A DNA stretch of 64,000 bases from Andrena cerasifolii (lineage: Eukaryota; Arthropoda; Insecta; Hymenoptera; Andrenidae): assembly GCF_050908995.1 (NCBI RefSeq), contig NC_135128.1, positions 11,189,114-11,253,113 on the forward strand. The letters run 5' to 3'. Position 1 is the first letter of the stretch; each line of letters begins with the position of its first letter. Below are positions 1-13,713 of the stretch, piece by piece. Under the pieces are notes generated by a model. The model was not told where the DNA came from, searched no databases, and saw nothing but the letters and a program-made list of their open reading frames with translations. Both the position numbers and the translations under genes were made by a program.

Positions 1-1239
1 CGTGAATGGCGGCAGAATTAAAATCGGAATGAAAGTCGAGGCGGCCCGCGGAAGGGGGCAACGGTATCTCGGTGACGCGACGTCGTATTAAGTGGTTTAT
101 AATCGATAATTGGCAATTAAAAGTGCGCTCGCTACCCCCGGGGCCCGGCGATATTAAAATGGCCCAACCAGGGAATGAAAGCAGCCGCGTTTTGCATCCT
201 GGTCGATGGACAATGATTGCTTAGAGCTATCCCCGGCTATCAATGGGATATCAACAAGTATTTCAGCTGTTAATGGGGGATAGGCAGCGTTTCCTATGTT
301 TTGTGTCAATGATATAAGTTGGATTGATATTAATCGATAGCGGGGATCACGGGCGATCATCGATAACGTCATCGTTACCAAAAGCCATCCGCGATCATCG
401 AGCAGCCGCGACCGCAATAAATATTCAGTGTCACGAAGAATGACAATCAATTAACGAACGGACGCGAGTATACAAATACTACGAGAACGCGCGTCCGGCT
501 GTTGACAAAGAAATTATTATTTTCGATTGGTAACACGAGCCGGTGAACGATGACCCGAGTCATCGAGAAAGTGATGAACTCGAATTCCAGCCTGATTACT
601 CACGCGCGCTCCATTAACTCGAATTTCGTGCGAACCAATCGACCGTGCTAGTCATCACGCTCTCTGCAATCACCCTTTCGGAATGGCAAGTTCTTCCGCG
701 ATTATCAGATCCGTGATTCCAGCGATTACCGTGCGCCCGGTGGTTCGTCACAGGAAACGCACGCTTTTCCGCGTTGACCTTTTCCTAAATGATCGCCTAC
801 ATATTCGATGAACCACGTCATTGGATCCTCGTAATCCAATTATGTGATTATAATCGAACGAACGGAGGGAGGATCTACGCGTTACTCGGCAAAATGTGCC
901 GGTTCTGCTTCTGGAATAAAATATGTAGGTGTGCTTACGGATGTTTCAGTCGAAACTATTAACCATCCGTGGTCACATCTTCTTACAATCACAAATTGGT
1001 CACTTGGAGCCCACTGCACCCCACAAATATAAATTTTAATTTGATGGTAGTTGGAAAATAGTTGAGGGAGAAAAATTTTTTTGGTAAAATTCGTTAAGTT
1101 TCTAAATTTTAATATTAAGTTCTAAAAATTCTTAAAGGCGCGACATTTGAACTCGAAAATTGCCTGGCGCGGGATACACCCCGTGTGACTAAACTCAGGG
1201 TTAACTCAATCTCTTGCAACTACCCCTACAGCACACTTC
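1..1239. other. Non-coding, no gene recognised
   Basis: Mixed-composition sequence with many short ATCGAT and AATTA-type words. No exon with convincing splice signals, RNA gene or transposon end was recognised. The short open frames here look like chance. The AT-rich part at about 1025-1135 may be a decayed insertion, but no terminal repeats were found. Confidence 0.5.
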
Positions 1240-1425
1240 GATTGCAGGAATGTTGCACGACCGTTGCAGTACATTGCAATGGTGCTGTTTGGTTGCATAT
1301 TGTATTGTAATATTACTGCAACATTCTTGAAACATTGCCGTGAAATATTGCAATGGACACGTTTGTGCAATGTTTCGGGAATATTCCGCACACATTGCCG
1401 TGCAACGTTGCACTCGTAACCTATG
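1240..1425. repeat. Cluster of GCAA/TTGC-core words
   Basis: Variants of words such as TGTTGCA, CATTGCA, GCAACATT and CATTGCCGTG recur on both strands, at irregular 15-30 bp spacing. This is not a clean tandem array. It may be a decayed satellite or a cluster of short palindrome-like words around TTGCAA. A looser echo (TGTTGC, GCAACAAT) occurs near 50475-50610. Two overlapping open frames on the minus strand are cysteine-rich only because of the repeated TGC/GCA words and are not taken as genes. Confidence 0.4.
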
Positions 1426-1748
1426 AGCGCCGTTTCAGAAACGAATCCGCAATGAATACGGAATAACGCGGAACGATCCTGAAATCTCGGCACGCAGAAT
1501 ACAGTCTAAGATTCCACGGGCTACCACCGAAGGAATATATGCGAACGTGGACAATATCTGATATAAGTAATTAGTACAATTACTTAATTAACACTATAGA
1601 GTTTAGACAAATTCATAAACTATATACAGCGACAAACGATATTTGTAAGAAAGTATTACATGTTCCAATTACTGTCAGTGTCCCTAGAATTGTCACTTAA
1701 TTTATTATACCTAATAAAAACGTTCCGCATTGTCGAGTGCAAATATGT

Positions 1749-1773
1749 AAGGGTAGCCATCATGTCTACCCTT
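1749..1773. other. Perfect 8-bp stem-loop
   Basis: AAGGGTAG and CTACCCTT are separated by a 9-base loop. It lies in AT-rich DNA with no gene beside it, so no terminator or histone-type 3' stem role can be assigned. Confidence 0.5.
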
Positions 1774-4606
1774 TTGATCATAAAACGTTTCATTGAGGAA
1801 TAAAGGAAAAAGTGTGAATAAAAATAGGTTTCCTTTTTAACTATTTTATTCTTTTAAATCTCTGCGATATTTCTCGACTCGTAGTGTTAGCAATTATTAT
1901 CGCTCTAATCGAATTTTTCGAAAATCCATCGAATTTATGCTCTGTCCGCGATCGATAATTTCATCTACACCAACCGAATATTTCCGTAGCCCGAGATGAA
2001 CAGCAATTATTAAACATCGTACTAAGTAATCGAATATAACCTCCAAAAATACAGTGCCCAAAATACTCATCCCCCATTCCCCCACTCGTAATTAAATCCG
2101 TTCCTCCAGCAAGCGCCGGAACATATCAGTATCCCCGAAGAGAGATCGTATCATCACCGTGACAAGAAGCTTGCCTACAACCCCGCAGCTGGCGAACGTA
2201 TTTGCGCGGGGTGTTAGGCACAGTGCGTGCACGTGCTGCACCGTTTAACCCAAATCGCGAGAACGCCGCGTATAAATCATTAGGCATTAAGCGCGCTAAT
2301 TACGACTGTCTCTAAACAGCCACATTAACGGCCACCCAGCTAAACCATCCCCGTTGTTCCACGAAGACGGAACGAATCTCGTCCGCCGTCGAGCGATCCC
2401 TAACCACTTCGCGGAACAGAAATTCTTCCTCCCGAATTAAAATCCTCGCCAAGGAGATTGATAAATCCGCGAGGGTCCGTTACGGCGGCTAAACGGTCCA
2501 AGTTAATAATCAGGAATTACGCGGGGCCAGTGTGGAACACGGGGCGCTAGGGTGAGACGCGAGAGCAGATTGCGTTTCATACGGTAGCCCTCAAACGGAC
2601 GACCAAGCCACCGGGCGTATCCATATATGCGCATACATTAAAAGCGCTGGCCGTGTTACCGCTGGTGTGTTCCTCTGACAGGGCGCGGGGGCCGGAGGGG
2701 CGCTTCTTTCCAGGGGTAATGCCGTGCGGTGAATCATTATTTATTTTTGTGTTTCACGCTGTCGAGTGGCCCGCGACTGGGGGAGCTGCTCCACGGAGCC
2801 GCGCAACAGAAACAGAGATACCGGCCGGCCAACCCCCTCGCGCGGCGGCGAGGTAGCCGGCCAGATATGGAAAAGGAGAGAAAGCCCGCAACAAACGCGG
2901 AGGGAGGAGCGCGCGGAGGCTGACGCCGGCTGACAGACGGAGACAGGGGGCGAAAGGGGCGTAGGGCGAGAAGCGGGAGGCAGGGGGTGGATTGAAGTCG
3001 GTGGGAAGAGGATGCTTCGGCGAGCGTCGCTCGAGTAATTATTACGGATTTTCCGGATCTAATTCTCCGGACGGTAACACGACACAATTCACTCACGCAG
3101 ATTGCGCACGAGAGGATGTAAATTCCTGTCAGTCGGACGGTCCATTTCATCTCCTCTTTTTCGTCGGCTCCTAACCGACACCGAGGTCGGCGCTGGACGA
3201 TTATTCGGTTTTCCACTTTCTCTACGCTCCCATTCTACCCCCTTCGGCCTCTCTCTCTCTCCTCCTCTTTTTCACCGCTCGGCTCTTTCGTGCTCCGTTG
3301 CGCCCCTACCCTCACCACCCCACCGGCCACCCTTCCTGCGCCCCCGATCGTTTCACTCTCCACCCTGTTCTCGGCTTTTAACCGCGATTACGGGGATCCT
3401 CGAGTAGGCCTCTCGAGATCGAAGTAAAGGTGATCCGTGTTTCCTCGTCCGTTGATTTCCTTCGTGCTTTCGAATCCAAGGTTACCGCGCCTCGCCCCTT
3501 TCCGATCCCCTCTATATTACCCGAATTTCCACTTAATAGAATTTCGGGCTTCATCAACGGCCCTTTTTTCCTTTAATCGCTCCACCCCCCCGGTCCGCGC
3601 TAACCCTTTTCATTCCGACTATTCCGCCGCGCCGTTCTGGTCCTTTCAAGCCGAAATGAAAGAGATCCCGCGGCAGGCTTTCCCGAACAACGCTCCTCCG
3701 TGTATCAGTTACTGTGATTCTTCAATTGTTACATCCTTCCCATTCGTTCCGCTACCACGAGGGCTGCTGGAGTTGATGAAGATGCGAACTGGAAGTGGTG
3801 AATGTTACGTGGGATGGGGTGGTTTTAGGCGTTTGTGTTTAGATTATGAATTGTTCGATTCAATTGCGGAGATGGTTGCTTCTGTATGTTAAGGGCACAG
3901 GTGTTGCAAATGTAGTTTCGTTGGTGAATAGAAGGCTCTTGCTCGTGATTTCAAGGATCGAGTCTTTTGTCATTAAGGGATATTATACCGAGAAGTATCC
4001 TAAGTTGTAGTTTCTGAAAGAAGTATTCTCCAAGCCACTAATTGTGACTCTATTCGCTGAAGACTCTTCTTGTACGCTCGCCGTTGCTTAATTTCCTCTT
4101 CAAGAGCTCGCGGTGTGTACCTTTCTCGAACGACGGTTTCATCGAAAACCATCTGTCTAAGCCGTAGAAACGGAACATAGCGAGTAAGTATACGCTGCCA
4201 CTTGATCTATCATTAAGAATACCGAGAACAGCTAATCACCAGTTGGGCCAATTTCTCCGACCCCTGCCACTCTCTTCGTCGGTGGCTTGAAGACGATCGT
4301 TTCTGATCTAGAAAGACTCGCCCCGTGCACTTAAAATTCCACACGTCGCTTTTTCCATCCTCGATCGCAGCACGTTTACGTCTAATCTCGAATTTCACTC
4401 GGACCAGCCTCTCGCCGAGGCGCAAGTCGACCTAGAAAGCACTTGGGTGCGATACGTGTTCGAGATACTTGTATAAGATACTTGAACAAGTATATTTCGC
4501 GTATTCCTAATATTCAGAATATTAGAAAGGAACTGAGTAGCACTAATGCACCGAAGAGAAGTCCAACAAAATTCAACATTAAAGGAAAGACTTCGAATTT
4601 TTTAAA
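1774..4606. other. Non-coding, GC-rich with pyrimidine-rich stretch
   Basis: No supported gene. About 2640-3000 is GC- and purine-rich, and about 3210-3640 is rich in C and T on the plus strand (runs of CTCTC, CCTCC, CCCTTT). These biased tracts produce overlapping frames of 100-160 codons rich in Pro, Ser and Arg on both strands, which are compositional artefacts. No initiation, splice or domain evidence was seen. Confidence 0.5.
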
Positions 4607-4931
4607 TTAAGGGTAAGGGGAAAGACAAGGAATGTCCATTTATCGATAGTTCGTGATTTATAGTTTTGATAATAATAGAAATGAAAATTTCTTATTTTGT
4701 TTCAGCATGCTATATGTTCGAACTTGAAAAAATATTAAAGTAATGTAAAACAATTATTATTTCGTTGCTTATTTGTTTCTGATGCCTAATTAGGGTATAA
4801 GTTTCATGCTACGAAGCAAGCAGATGAATTCCTTGAACCTTGTTCCTTTACTGGTGGACTAAAGTATTAAAACATAATTTTCTCGATAAAACTGTTTTGT
4901 GACATTCCCTGTTTCTTCCCTTACTCTTCAA
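4607..4931. mobile_element. TTAA-flanked MITE, decayed
   Basis: The left end is TTAA followed by GGGTAAGGGGAAAG. The right end, read on the opposite strand, is TTGA followed by AGAGTAAGGGAAG, so the right target copy is TTAA with one substitution. The inverted ends continue through a shared GGAATGTC and a TTTATCGA word, giving roughly 30 bp of imperfect terminal inverted repeat. The interior of about 250 bp is AT-rich and non-coding. Insertion at TTAA and ends beginning GGG are typical of piggyBac-superfamily MITEs; that assignment is inference because no transposase is present. Confidence 0.6.
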
Positions 4932-7920
4932 ATACTCTCCACTTGTTATATGATGCTCAAGTGATCATTCTATCCTCAACAAGCCACACGTCTCCTTCTA
5001 CTGCTCTATTTTCAAAACTCTACTTCTAACTTCAAAGTCACACTGACACCATTCCCCCATAACGATCTTCGTATCCCCTCACAAGTAGAATGAATTTCCC
5101 AGAGCAAACCCTGCAGCCCTCTAGAATAAGGAAGCAGTGACTGAAGTATGGCACAGTTTTAAATTCCCCGTTCCAAATGCCGCTTTCCCTCCAACTGCAT
5201 CCCGTCAGTGGTCAGGTGGAGAAGAATAGCACCAGCAGCCAGCGTTTCGCGCGATAACTCGCGTGACGCCTAATTAAGCGCCCTCCCCTCGAAATATCAT
5301 ATTCAGCTGGCTAGAACGATCTAGATATCATCCGCCGTGTCACTGTGCAGGGACTCGCGCACACAGTGACGAACGGACGTGGGGTCGAACGTGTGAGTGG
5401 TCATTAAGGATGCCGGGGGCCACTAATCGTCATCAGAGACGTATTCACCGACGACTCGGTACGCAGAAAATATAAAATTGCCCCGCGCGGCGGTCAATAG
5501 GCATAATGATTATTTTCCGCGCTATAATGAGCCCCAGTCACTCCCACCGCGCGCTCGTGGATTACGACTGCGCGTTCGAGGGGTAATAAAGGATCCAGGT
5601 CAATAGCGATGTAATGAGGTATCTGGACATCATCGCCAAGGTTCCCCCGAGCGCTCGACATTCTGCAGCTTCGTCCGTTGAGACAAACGTTTCAAGACGA
5701 TCCTATTTGTCTGAATCGCGATGCACTGGCCATATCACTGCAATTAAAACACTTCCATTTGTATCGAGTCCCTTAGTCACCTGTTACAAACCGTTATTCC
5801 ATTCCTTGCATCATCAACTTTGATTCATATGCCAGAAAGAGACGTCCTACGTCAGATCGACCTGAGTTCAGCCGAATTTTAATGCAGTACATAGGCACAA
5901 TGTTCGTAGCAATATTTTTTTTATAATTTCCTTTGTGATTGTATCTACATACTTTCTAGAATATTTACAAATAGTATTTCGTAGCTTGATAACAATTATT
6001 TCTGCCAAGATAATGAGCTACAATACACATTTTCGCAATAAATAGATTTTGCAATAATTGTTACTATTAATCTCTGTATTACTCCAATAGAAGGAACCTG
6101 AATATTTACAAAAGGCATAGACAAGAAGATTAAAGGCGGAGCTGCACTGTTGGTAAGCCTAACCGCGAACCATAAACTAAACTAAAATAGGAACAAGAAG
6201 GCAAAGATTAGAAAAAGTAAGAATAAAGAAGTAAAGTAATCTTAACTTAATATTTTTAAATAACTTAAAGTAATATTAGCTTGAGACTTTAAGCTAAACA
6301 CGAGAAAAGAAAAAAGTAAAAAAATAAAATACGAACTAAGGGTAAATGCACATGATACATATTTTCCTAGTGCTTATAACATGAGATATAAGTGATAACG
6401 TGTTTATTCGAGTGACGCAATAAATTTGATACTTCCACTACTGCATCTGCGAAATTATACCTATTACAATTAACCCAATAAAGGCTGTGCTAACTGACCT
6501 GGCAGTGTGTTCTTTCCCTGCGCCCATTACTGGATAAGTAGGGTAATTGATAGGTGTAGCGCAAGAGCCTGCCAGCCTGTTCGTACGAAAATTTCTACCA
6601 CGACCTGGAGGAATTAAAAAATCCAGTTGTACGTCATCGGAGGTCCGGATAAAACGCCCCTCTGTGCCAGACGCATTCACCGCCCCGTCGAATTTTTCCA
6701 GGGGTTCGATCGCGAGCCGTCCACCAGCGATTTCACTTGCGCATATTCATTAACGGCGCGGAGGGGGGAGATAATTTATTTGGCCGGGGATAAAAATATT
6801 TTTCAGGGTAAAAAGTGCGCGCTGGGTGGCGCTGGGTGGCGCCGGGAGTCCGCGGTACACGCGTGACGGGAATTTCCGCGAGTCTGGGTAATTATGAGAA
6901 TGCGTGTATTTAATATCGCGCCGGATTAATTCGATTCGACCAGAGTAGAGCCCGCGCGCTTTCAAAGAATACGCGTGATCGTTGCTGGCTTCCCGTCTCG
7001 CTCCTTCTGTGCCGCTGTCCCTCTCCCGGTTTCTCGTTTCTGTTTTATTCGACTCTTTTGTTTCCAATCCTCCCGGGGGAGGGGGGGGGGAGAGGCACAC
7101 GGAGGCGGGGAGAAATTAAATTCGACATCGGGAGCGGTTTTATGCGGGCGAATTAAGGCGGGCGAAGCTAGCGCGGCATAAAAATAGCATCATAAACGCC
7201 ACCGTATTTCGAGCCGCTTCCGGCCAGCCGATTCAACGGCCGCGCGGCGAAACGAGAAAGTCGAAATGCGTGCCGCGGATCGATCGAAATTCACCTCTCG
7301 CGCTGGTACTCGCGCGATTATGTTAATTAATTTTTAAGCGCGACCCGGGAGCCCGCGTTGCTCGAGAACCCTCGCCGTGTATCGTGAACGCAGCTGGCCC
7401 GGATGAAATATCGCCGGAGTAATTAACATTCGCGCAAACATTGATGATGAAATAAGAGACGTGTTTGATAAAGAGTCAAAGTGACGTTTTAGTGACTTCG
7501 ATAAGCTGCAATTTTTGGTCCAAAGTTTCCCTTAGTTCTGCTTGGTAAACTGTACAAGAAAGAATGGTAAATGTTTCAGAGAAGTGTCGCGTGTCTTCAA
7601 CGGAGTAAGCGCGTGCATTTGCGTCACTTTGTTTTAAGAAATGAGAGCGTGCACACCCTGGAGGGCTAAGGGATGATATGTCGTTTGTGACGAAAAGGAT
7701 TCCTGCAAACTACAGAAGGAACGTGTCAACGGTTTTCCCTGTAATTTTGAGGAAACGGCTCGTAACAGCTCATGCGATTCTCTGTGGTTACTGGGAATTC
7801 AACACTTGCTCGGTCTTCAAGCAAAATAAGCTTACTTTAATCTACTATCGAGAAGAAGACTGTATTCTCCTTTCGTTATTTTTTCATTTCTCTGTATTCT
7901 AAAGGGTTTCCCATCTATGC
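4932..7920. other. Non-coding, no gene recognised
   Basis: Includes an AT-rich part (about 5880-6430) and a GC-rich part (about 6650-7400) with a perfect tandem copy of a 10-bp unit (GCTGGGTGGC twice, 6821-6840) and a G-rich run near 7075-7112. No exon, RNA gene or transposon ends were recognised. Confidence 0.45.
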
Positions 7921-7951
<31 letters not shown>

Positions 7952-8037
7952 AATAATATTAAGAAGAAGAAGAAGAAGAAAAAGAAAAAGAGGAAGAAGA
8001 AGAAGAAGAAAAAGATAAAGCAGAAGAAGTAGGAGAA
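7921..8037. repeat. Compound TAA / GAA microsatellite
   Basis: A (TAA)n tract of about 40 bp passes directly into an imperfect (GAA)n tract of about 75 bp with A-rich interruptions. The purine-only GAA half could adopt triplex structure. No flanking gene is recognised. Confidence 0.9.
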
Positions 8038-11000
8038 AGATTCTCTATTCATCTCATTTTAAATATTTTCTACACGCTAGATTAATAAGGTCACCATCGA
8101 ATATCCGCCAGTTATCACTTCTTCGCAGCGGATCTCACGAAGCAATTATCCCAGATCGTGAAAACACAACGGGCAGCGAATTCGAAGGCGGCGACTCAAG
8201 GATTTGATGTCTCAGCGAGTTCTAACGATCCCGCGGAATTCGTATAACGAAATTTCCGCGGGCGCGCGAAGTGTTCCCGCGGAATTAGCCGCGATTAAGT
8301 AACAGGGGACGTCATTCCGTATAATTTACTCGCATAATGCCGACTGGCGCAAATTGAATCGTTAGGACTAACCGCATCGAAATAAATGGCGAGGTCGCAA
8401 TTTAATAAGGACCAGTCACCATCTTCCGGTGATTAATTCTTGCTAAAAAGTTCCAGCAACTTTACAGACTCCTTTCTCATGGATCCTAACTTCTCAGAGT
8501 CATTCTCACCGACCGCCAGCCATCCCCTCGTCCACCGTGGGGGAGGGGGACGAAGTAAACTTTCGACCTAACCCACCCCCGGCGAACTTTCTTTCCCGTA
8601 AAACAGCCGGCAACGACATCGCTGTATCTAAGACCATCGACACCTAATGTATTTAATTTCCAATTAGCCGCGGCATAATTCGATCGATATCTCGGTGGGC
8701 ATCGAATCCTGGCACGACCTCTTCATTCACCTCGTCCCTCGTCCACCCTTTCCCTCTTTCCCGTCGAAATGGTACTCCAGCGAAGGGGAATGTAAGTGAA
8801 ATTTTCTGTAAGGGTGAATTCCTGATGAGAGGGATAATTTCTAGGTCTAGGTAATTACTGTAGGTATTATTATTTTATGTAGTTTGTTGGTGGAGAAAGG
8901 AATATGAAAATATGGGAGAGGATTTTCTTTCTGCGATGTTAAGTTTCTGGCTTTTAGTTTAGCGTTTGTACGTGGAGTAGTAGATGTTAGTCTTGAGGTA
9001 ATTGAAAGAATCATGCGAGTTCATTTCACTTGAGTTGGAATAACACTCGGCGAGGGGTTAGAGAGGTATTTTATAATATAACGTAGGCTGCAGAACTGTT
9101 GTCGTCAAATAGACGCCTCATTTCCCTCGAGGGTGGCAGAGGCTGGGCTCAGATTGAAATAAGTTGCCAACAACTTGGGCAATTATGGCTGTAATTGCGA
9201 TATACATTATGCTAATGTTGCGTGTTCCCGTTGCCAGTCTTTAGTCGTAAACTTTCGGTGGAAGGGGAAAGAACTTTGGAAAATAGCATTTTACCAACAA
9301 TATATCTATCTTCCACTTTCCCAGATTCATCGCACTACTATAAACCGTCGCGTTTTTTAATCGCGATACTCTTAACCCGCTTACTCCGTCTTTGCTGAAT
9401 GATAATCTACCTATTGATCATTGGCATTCAATAGTGCAAAGGAGGTACAAAGTGCTTGACCAACGCAAAGTAGATAACTACACTCGTGAATATTGAATTA
9501 GTTCAAGAACCACTACCGTATACTTCAAACTTAGAAATACAAACTTCATTCACCGATCGAGCTCATAGAAATCGACAAGGAACCCCTGTTAATCGTTTCA
9601 GCGGCATGCAATCATTTCAATTTACCAGAATATACAAACATATGAGTGCAAATATTCTCATATCATGAAAATCCAACATGTGGTTCGATTCGAATATATC
9701 GCACGAATTAATCCCTTTTACTAAAACTACAAACGGTACAAACAGTGTGTACTTAAGCTTTTATCAAAATGAGTGGTGGATAGTTTGCGCACCCGCTAGT
9801 AAAAGACTTCCCCAAAATTGTCACTATCTCACGAGAAAAGAAACCACCTTCCAGATCCCCTTGAATCAAAGAGTTCCGTAGCAAGGACACTTTCATCCCC
9901 TTTTAACGAATCCTTACGTCCACTTAACATCGTGCTCAGCATTCTGACACGTTCTTGCGCGTCGCTTAATGTTTCATTCCGCTCCGCGAGCGGGAAGGTT
10001 TAATAAAATACTCGGGATGAAAAACGAGAATCGTAAAGCTCGAGTCCCAAGGCCTTTCGATATTTTTTTTTTTTTCGGTATAGGGTGCCAGCGGGGGTGG
10101 GATACAAGTTATTACGCGACGCTTGGCTCAGACCCGTTTGAAATCCCCGAAGCCATTAAAATAGAAATGGGAAACTCGGCCCTCCCAATTTCAGCATAAT
10201 ATTGTGATTACGATATGCAGAGACGCTTATATGTATATCCGGGCGAGCACGGACGAATGCCCCTTGCCCAGTGTACGACCAATATCAGTATCGCCCTTCT
10301 CCACGTTCCCCATATACATTTATTCCAGCATAATCGACCTCTCACGTCATTATTCCTCCAACGCCTAAATGTATATTTTAATAATACAATTACTTTCCAG
10401 ACCACGAGCCATCCCCTTCTGCTTTACTCTGCCAAGTAGACAGTAGGTACTCTTCATCCTCTTCGAACCCTGCTCTTCCTCTTCCATTTCTTCATCCGAC
10501 AAATTTATGAATTTATAAATTGCACGTCTTTTTTTCCTGAACGTCGAAAGTTACTCAATGATTCCCTGGATGTCCAATGTTCATCTGGATCCTCCAGACT
10601 GTATAAGATTCTACTGGGAGCAGTGGCAATTATTTTCGCATGTATTCCCTTCACCGATCTATGTCAAATCACACCGATCTTGCTCTCCATATACTCCAAG
10701 CGGAGGACACGTCGGTGGGAATTCAATTCACCTCTAAGTATATACCTAAGCTAACTTCTTGTTTCAGCGCATTGTCTACGCACCACCACCAACCAATTCA
10801 GAAGGAGACAATAGAAAAAGCATTAATCATTGCGCAACCAAGGCCACTCGCGCGCCGAGTGTCTACTCAGCCTTTGTTTTCTAAGATAACATCAAAGACT
10901 CCCTCCCCTGCGTTATCAAAAGACACGCATACATTGGCGCCTCTCCCACCGAACCACCGCTATCTTCAGTGGCGATTTTTAACGCGATTCGCGGCCGAGC

Positions 11001-13280
11001 GAGGGGGTAGGGTAGGCGTCAGTTGGTCAACGGGAACGGGACTTGGAAAAAAACCCGCGAACACGCAGAAAAGGGAACTCTATCGCGGCACTTCCGCGGC
11101 ATCACCATAAATCCCAAGTGTATGGGCTACGTAGGTCGTATTCGCTGGTGAGATAGTGCTACGAGTGGAGAATGTATCAAAATCAGGCGCGAGGTTGCTT
11201 TATGGACGGGAACGCTCGTAAATACGCACTTCTGGTACTCCGACTCGGGGCTGCGGAACGCTCGGGACTCCAGAGAAACTGCCTCGGATAGGTTGGGCGA
11301 TAGAGAAAGGGCCACGAAATAGCTTCTACGGGATGCTAATAAAAGATAGAACCGGCTAGATAGAGACTACCGGCCGCGATACCGTCTCGCCCCTACCCCT
11401 CTCGCTCCCATTGTTTCACGCGGATCGTCGTCGTCTTGCGGCCAACGTCACGGAAGGAATAGGAGCTGATTGCTCGAGCCTCGTGGGCAGGAATCATTCA
11501 AGAAAGCACGGGCAGCGTTTCCCGGTAGGGAACGGGTGCGTTTGGAGTGACTGCAGATAGCCGATGGCAAGGGTAATTGTGGGGCTGGAGTTCGACGGGG
11601 AAAGGAGCGTTTGGTATCCATGAGTCAAACTGATCTGTAAGTTCTGAAAGAGGGTGTACCTGTGGGAAAGACACGAGAATCTTTGTGCATGGGAAATCAT
11701 CTTGCAGAGCCCCGGAGTACAATTCGAGTGAAGGGTACGTTAACGATTCCCTGAAACGTTTCCTCCAGCGTTTCCCACCCGATTCAACCATAGAATTCCC
11801 TTACGAGCGCTAGAAACAGTTATGCCCTCGCTGTAAAGTGCTGATCGATATCGAGCGATCGAGGTCCTGTTTTGCGTTCTACTAGTCCACTTCTTTCTAC
11901 ACTTGCAATTTAATAAATGACCATGCAGCAAAAGAGACCCTCGGGCGCTCGAATAATAATGTCACTAATCCTCAGCTGGCGCAAGTGTCGCTTACTCGCG
12001 TTCATCTAAAGTAATCTAAATGGGAATTATATTACTAAAATTCGACGCCGTGGAAGTGGCGAAACAAAGGTAAAAGAACGCGGTCGGAAGTGGCCGTCGA
12101 GCACGAAACAGTCGGCTTGTCACAAGGACAGGGACAGGCGGCATGAAAGCAGGGAGCAAGGTGTTAGTCCGCACGGAATTTCCTACGCTTGATGCCGGAT
12201 ACGAGGCTTAATTGCACCGCCACACAATGTAAATATTCCGCGTCAGTTAACCACCGTCCACCTACGTACACGCACGCGTGGTACGCGGCCGTGTGAATGA
12301 AACCGACCGCCTCTGTCATCTACGGGTAATGCCAGTGCGTCATCGTTCGCCACCGCGTTATCGTCCACAATGAATCCTTGCAAACCGGCCTTTTTATACC
12401 CCTCACCCCCTCCGGGCGTATCTGAGCAAACAGCGTAATATAGATGATTGCGCCGTTCGCCGATGACGCACGCTAAAAACGCCATGATTTAGGGCCCACG
12501 CGGCCAGATAAGCCCACCATGAGCGGCAAGATCCGAATGCTGCATATTTCACGCGGCGTTGAACGCCATAAGTTAACTGTCCCGTCGAATCGCGCTGCGC
12601 TAATGAATTACCTGTATGCTTTGCGGTTATAGATTGGCTAGAATTCGGTTAGACTTTGAATAGATACAGAAGCTCCATGGAACATCCAGGCGATTATAAA
12701 TGACCAGATTGGGGGTTCTTATTTTAGCCGTTTTAGATGAGGAGAAGTTGGATATTGAATCGCGCGCTGTAAGGTCGAAGGTGAGATTTTAACCAGAAGT
12801 TACTTTAGGAGTTAGCAGTTAGAAATATTCGAATCAACACGGATTGGGAACCACCGGGCCACGAATTTCTCTTTTCCTTCCGCGATATACCGATAGGGAA
12901 GCGCAAACAGTGTGCACGGTGACCCAGCCGAAGGAAGTTCCTAATCCCTGTGGCCGGCTAACGTTCAAACCCACGGCGAGCTCGCCGAGCAGATAGTTAC
13001 ACCTCCGTGCGGAGATACAGGTAATGCCTGTTTACAGATATCGGGGCAAACATTAATACGAAGTAGCTTCCGCGCGCACACTGGAGGATTATGTTATTCT
13101 TAGGTACAGGAACGACCCCCGACTTTCTAACGAAACACCACAGTTCGTTGTTCCAAGTGGAGACAACCAGGGAAGACAATTTAAAAAGCTGTCTGGCATG
13201 ATACTGGTGTATTCTACTTCTTCCAAGCACTCGCATAATCAATGAATCTTCCTTTCGTGTCTACAATTACAGTCATGGAC
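8038..13280. other. Non-coding, no gene recognised
   Basis: Ordinary mixed sequence with no supported exon, RNA gene or transposon. It contains a T run near 10059-10074. Frames of 60-156 codons (for example 10640-11110 plus) show no domain, no coherent composition and no splice context, and are treated as chance. Confidence 0.45.
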
Positions 13281-13531
13281 TTAAGGGTAGTTGTTTCTGT
13301 CGAAAATGAAGCATTTCTTTCGCCTTTAATGACAGAGAAATAAATTGAATCTTAGATTTGTTCTTTGACATAATGTTTATTAACATCATAAGCATTGAAA
13401 AAAACATGTTTGTGTAGTCGAAAATATGCATTATATACGACACTACAAGAACAAGTCTCAGCTTCAATTTATTTCTTTGTAATTAATTGTAATAGAAATG
13501 CTTCGTTTTCAACAAGAGCTACTGCCTAAGA
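13281..13531. repeat. Foldback repeat (inverted arms, almost no loop)
   Basis: The segment is an imperfect palindrome of about 120 bp per arm meeting at an ACATGT word (13404-13409). The best matches are AGAAATAAATTGAA (13336-13349) against its reverse complement at 13463-13476, and GAAGCATTTCT near 13309 against AGAAATGCTTC near 13495. The outer edges also correspond: CTTAAGGGTAG near 13280 against the complement of CTGCCTAAG near 13523-13531. The inner part is eroded. The left edge carries TTAA then GGGTAGTTG, resembling the ends of the TTAA MITE at 4607, so a TTAA-type MITE is possible. No clean right-hand target copy is visible. Confidence 0.6.
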
Positions 13532-13713
13532 CCTTTAAGAAAATAGATTTTTTATACATTGAAGAGTCTAATTTTAGACACTCTACTTGTGTCAATGATT
13601 TGTCAGACATTAATGATTCCTCAAGCGTCTCTGATTTCTCAGACATGAATCTTCGCCAAAATAAAAAGAATACTGTACTATCCGAAGACGGTGATAAAGA
13701 GGACTTTATTTGA
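13498..13713 (+). pseudogene. Short acidic ORF next to foldback, possible transposon fragment
   Basis: A 71-codon open frame starts inside the right foldback arm and runs beyond it. After about residue 30 it is acidic and serine-rich (DLSDINDSSSVSDFSD), then basic (NLRQNKKN), then acidic again (SEDGDKEDF). Acidic serine-rich segments of this kind occur at the N-terminus of piggyBac-family transposases, which would fit the neighbouring TTAA edge. However, no catalytic region follows and the frame stops at 13713. A chance ORF cannot be excluded and no function is assigned. Confidence 0.2.
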
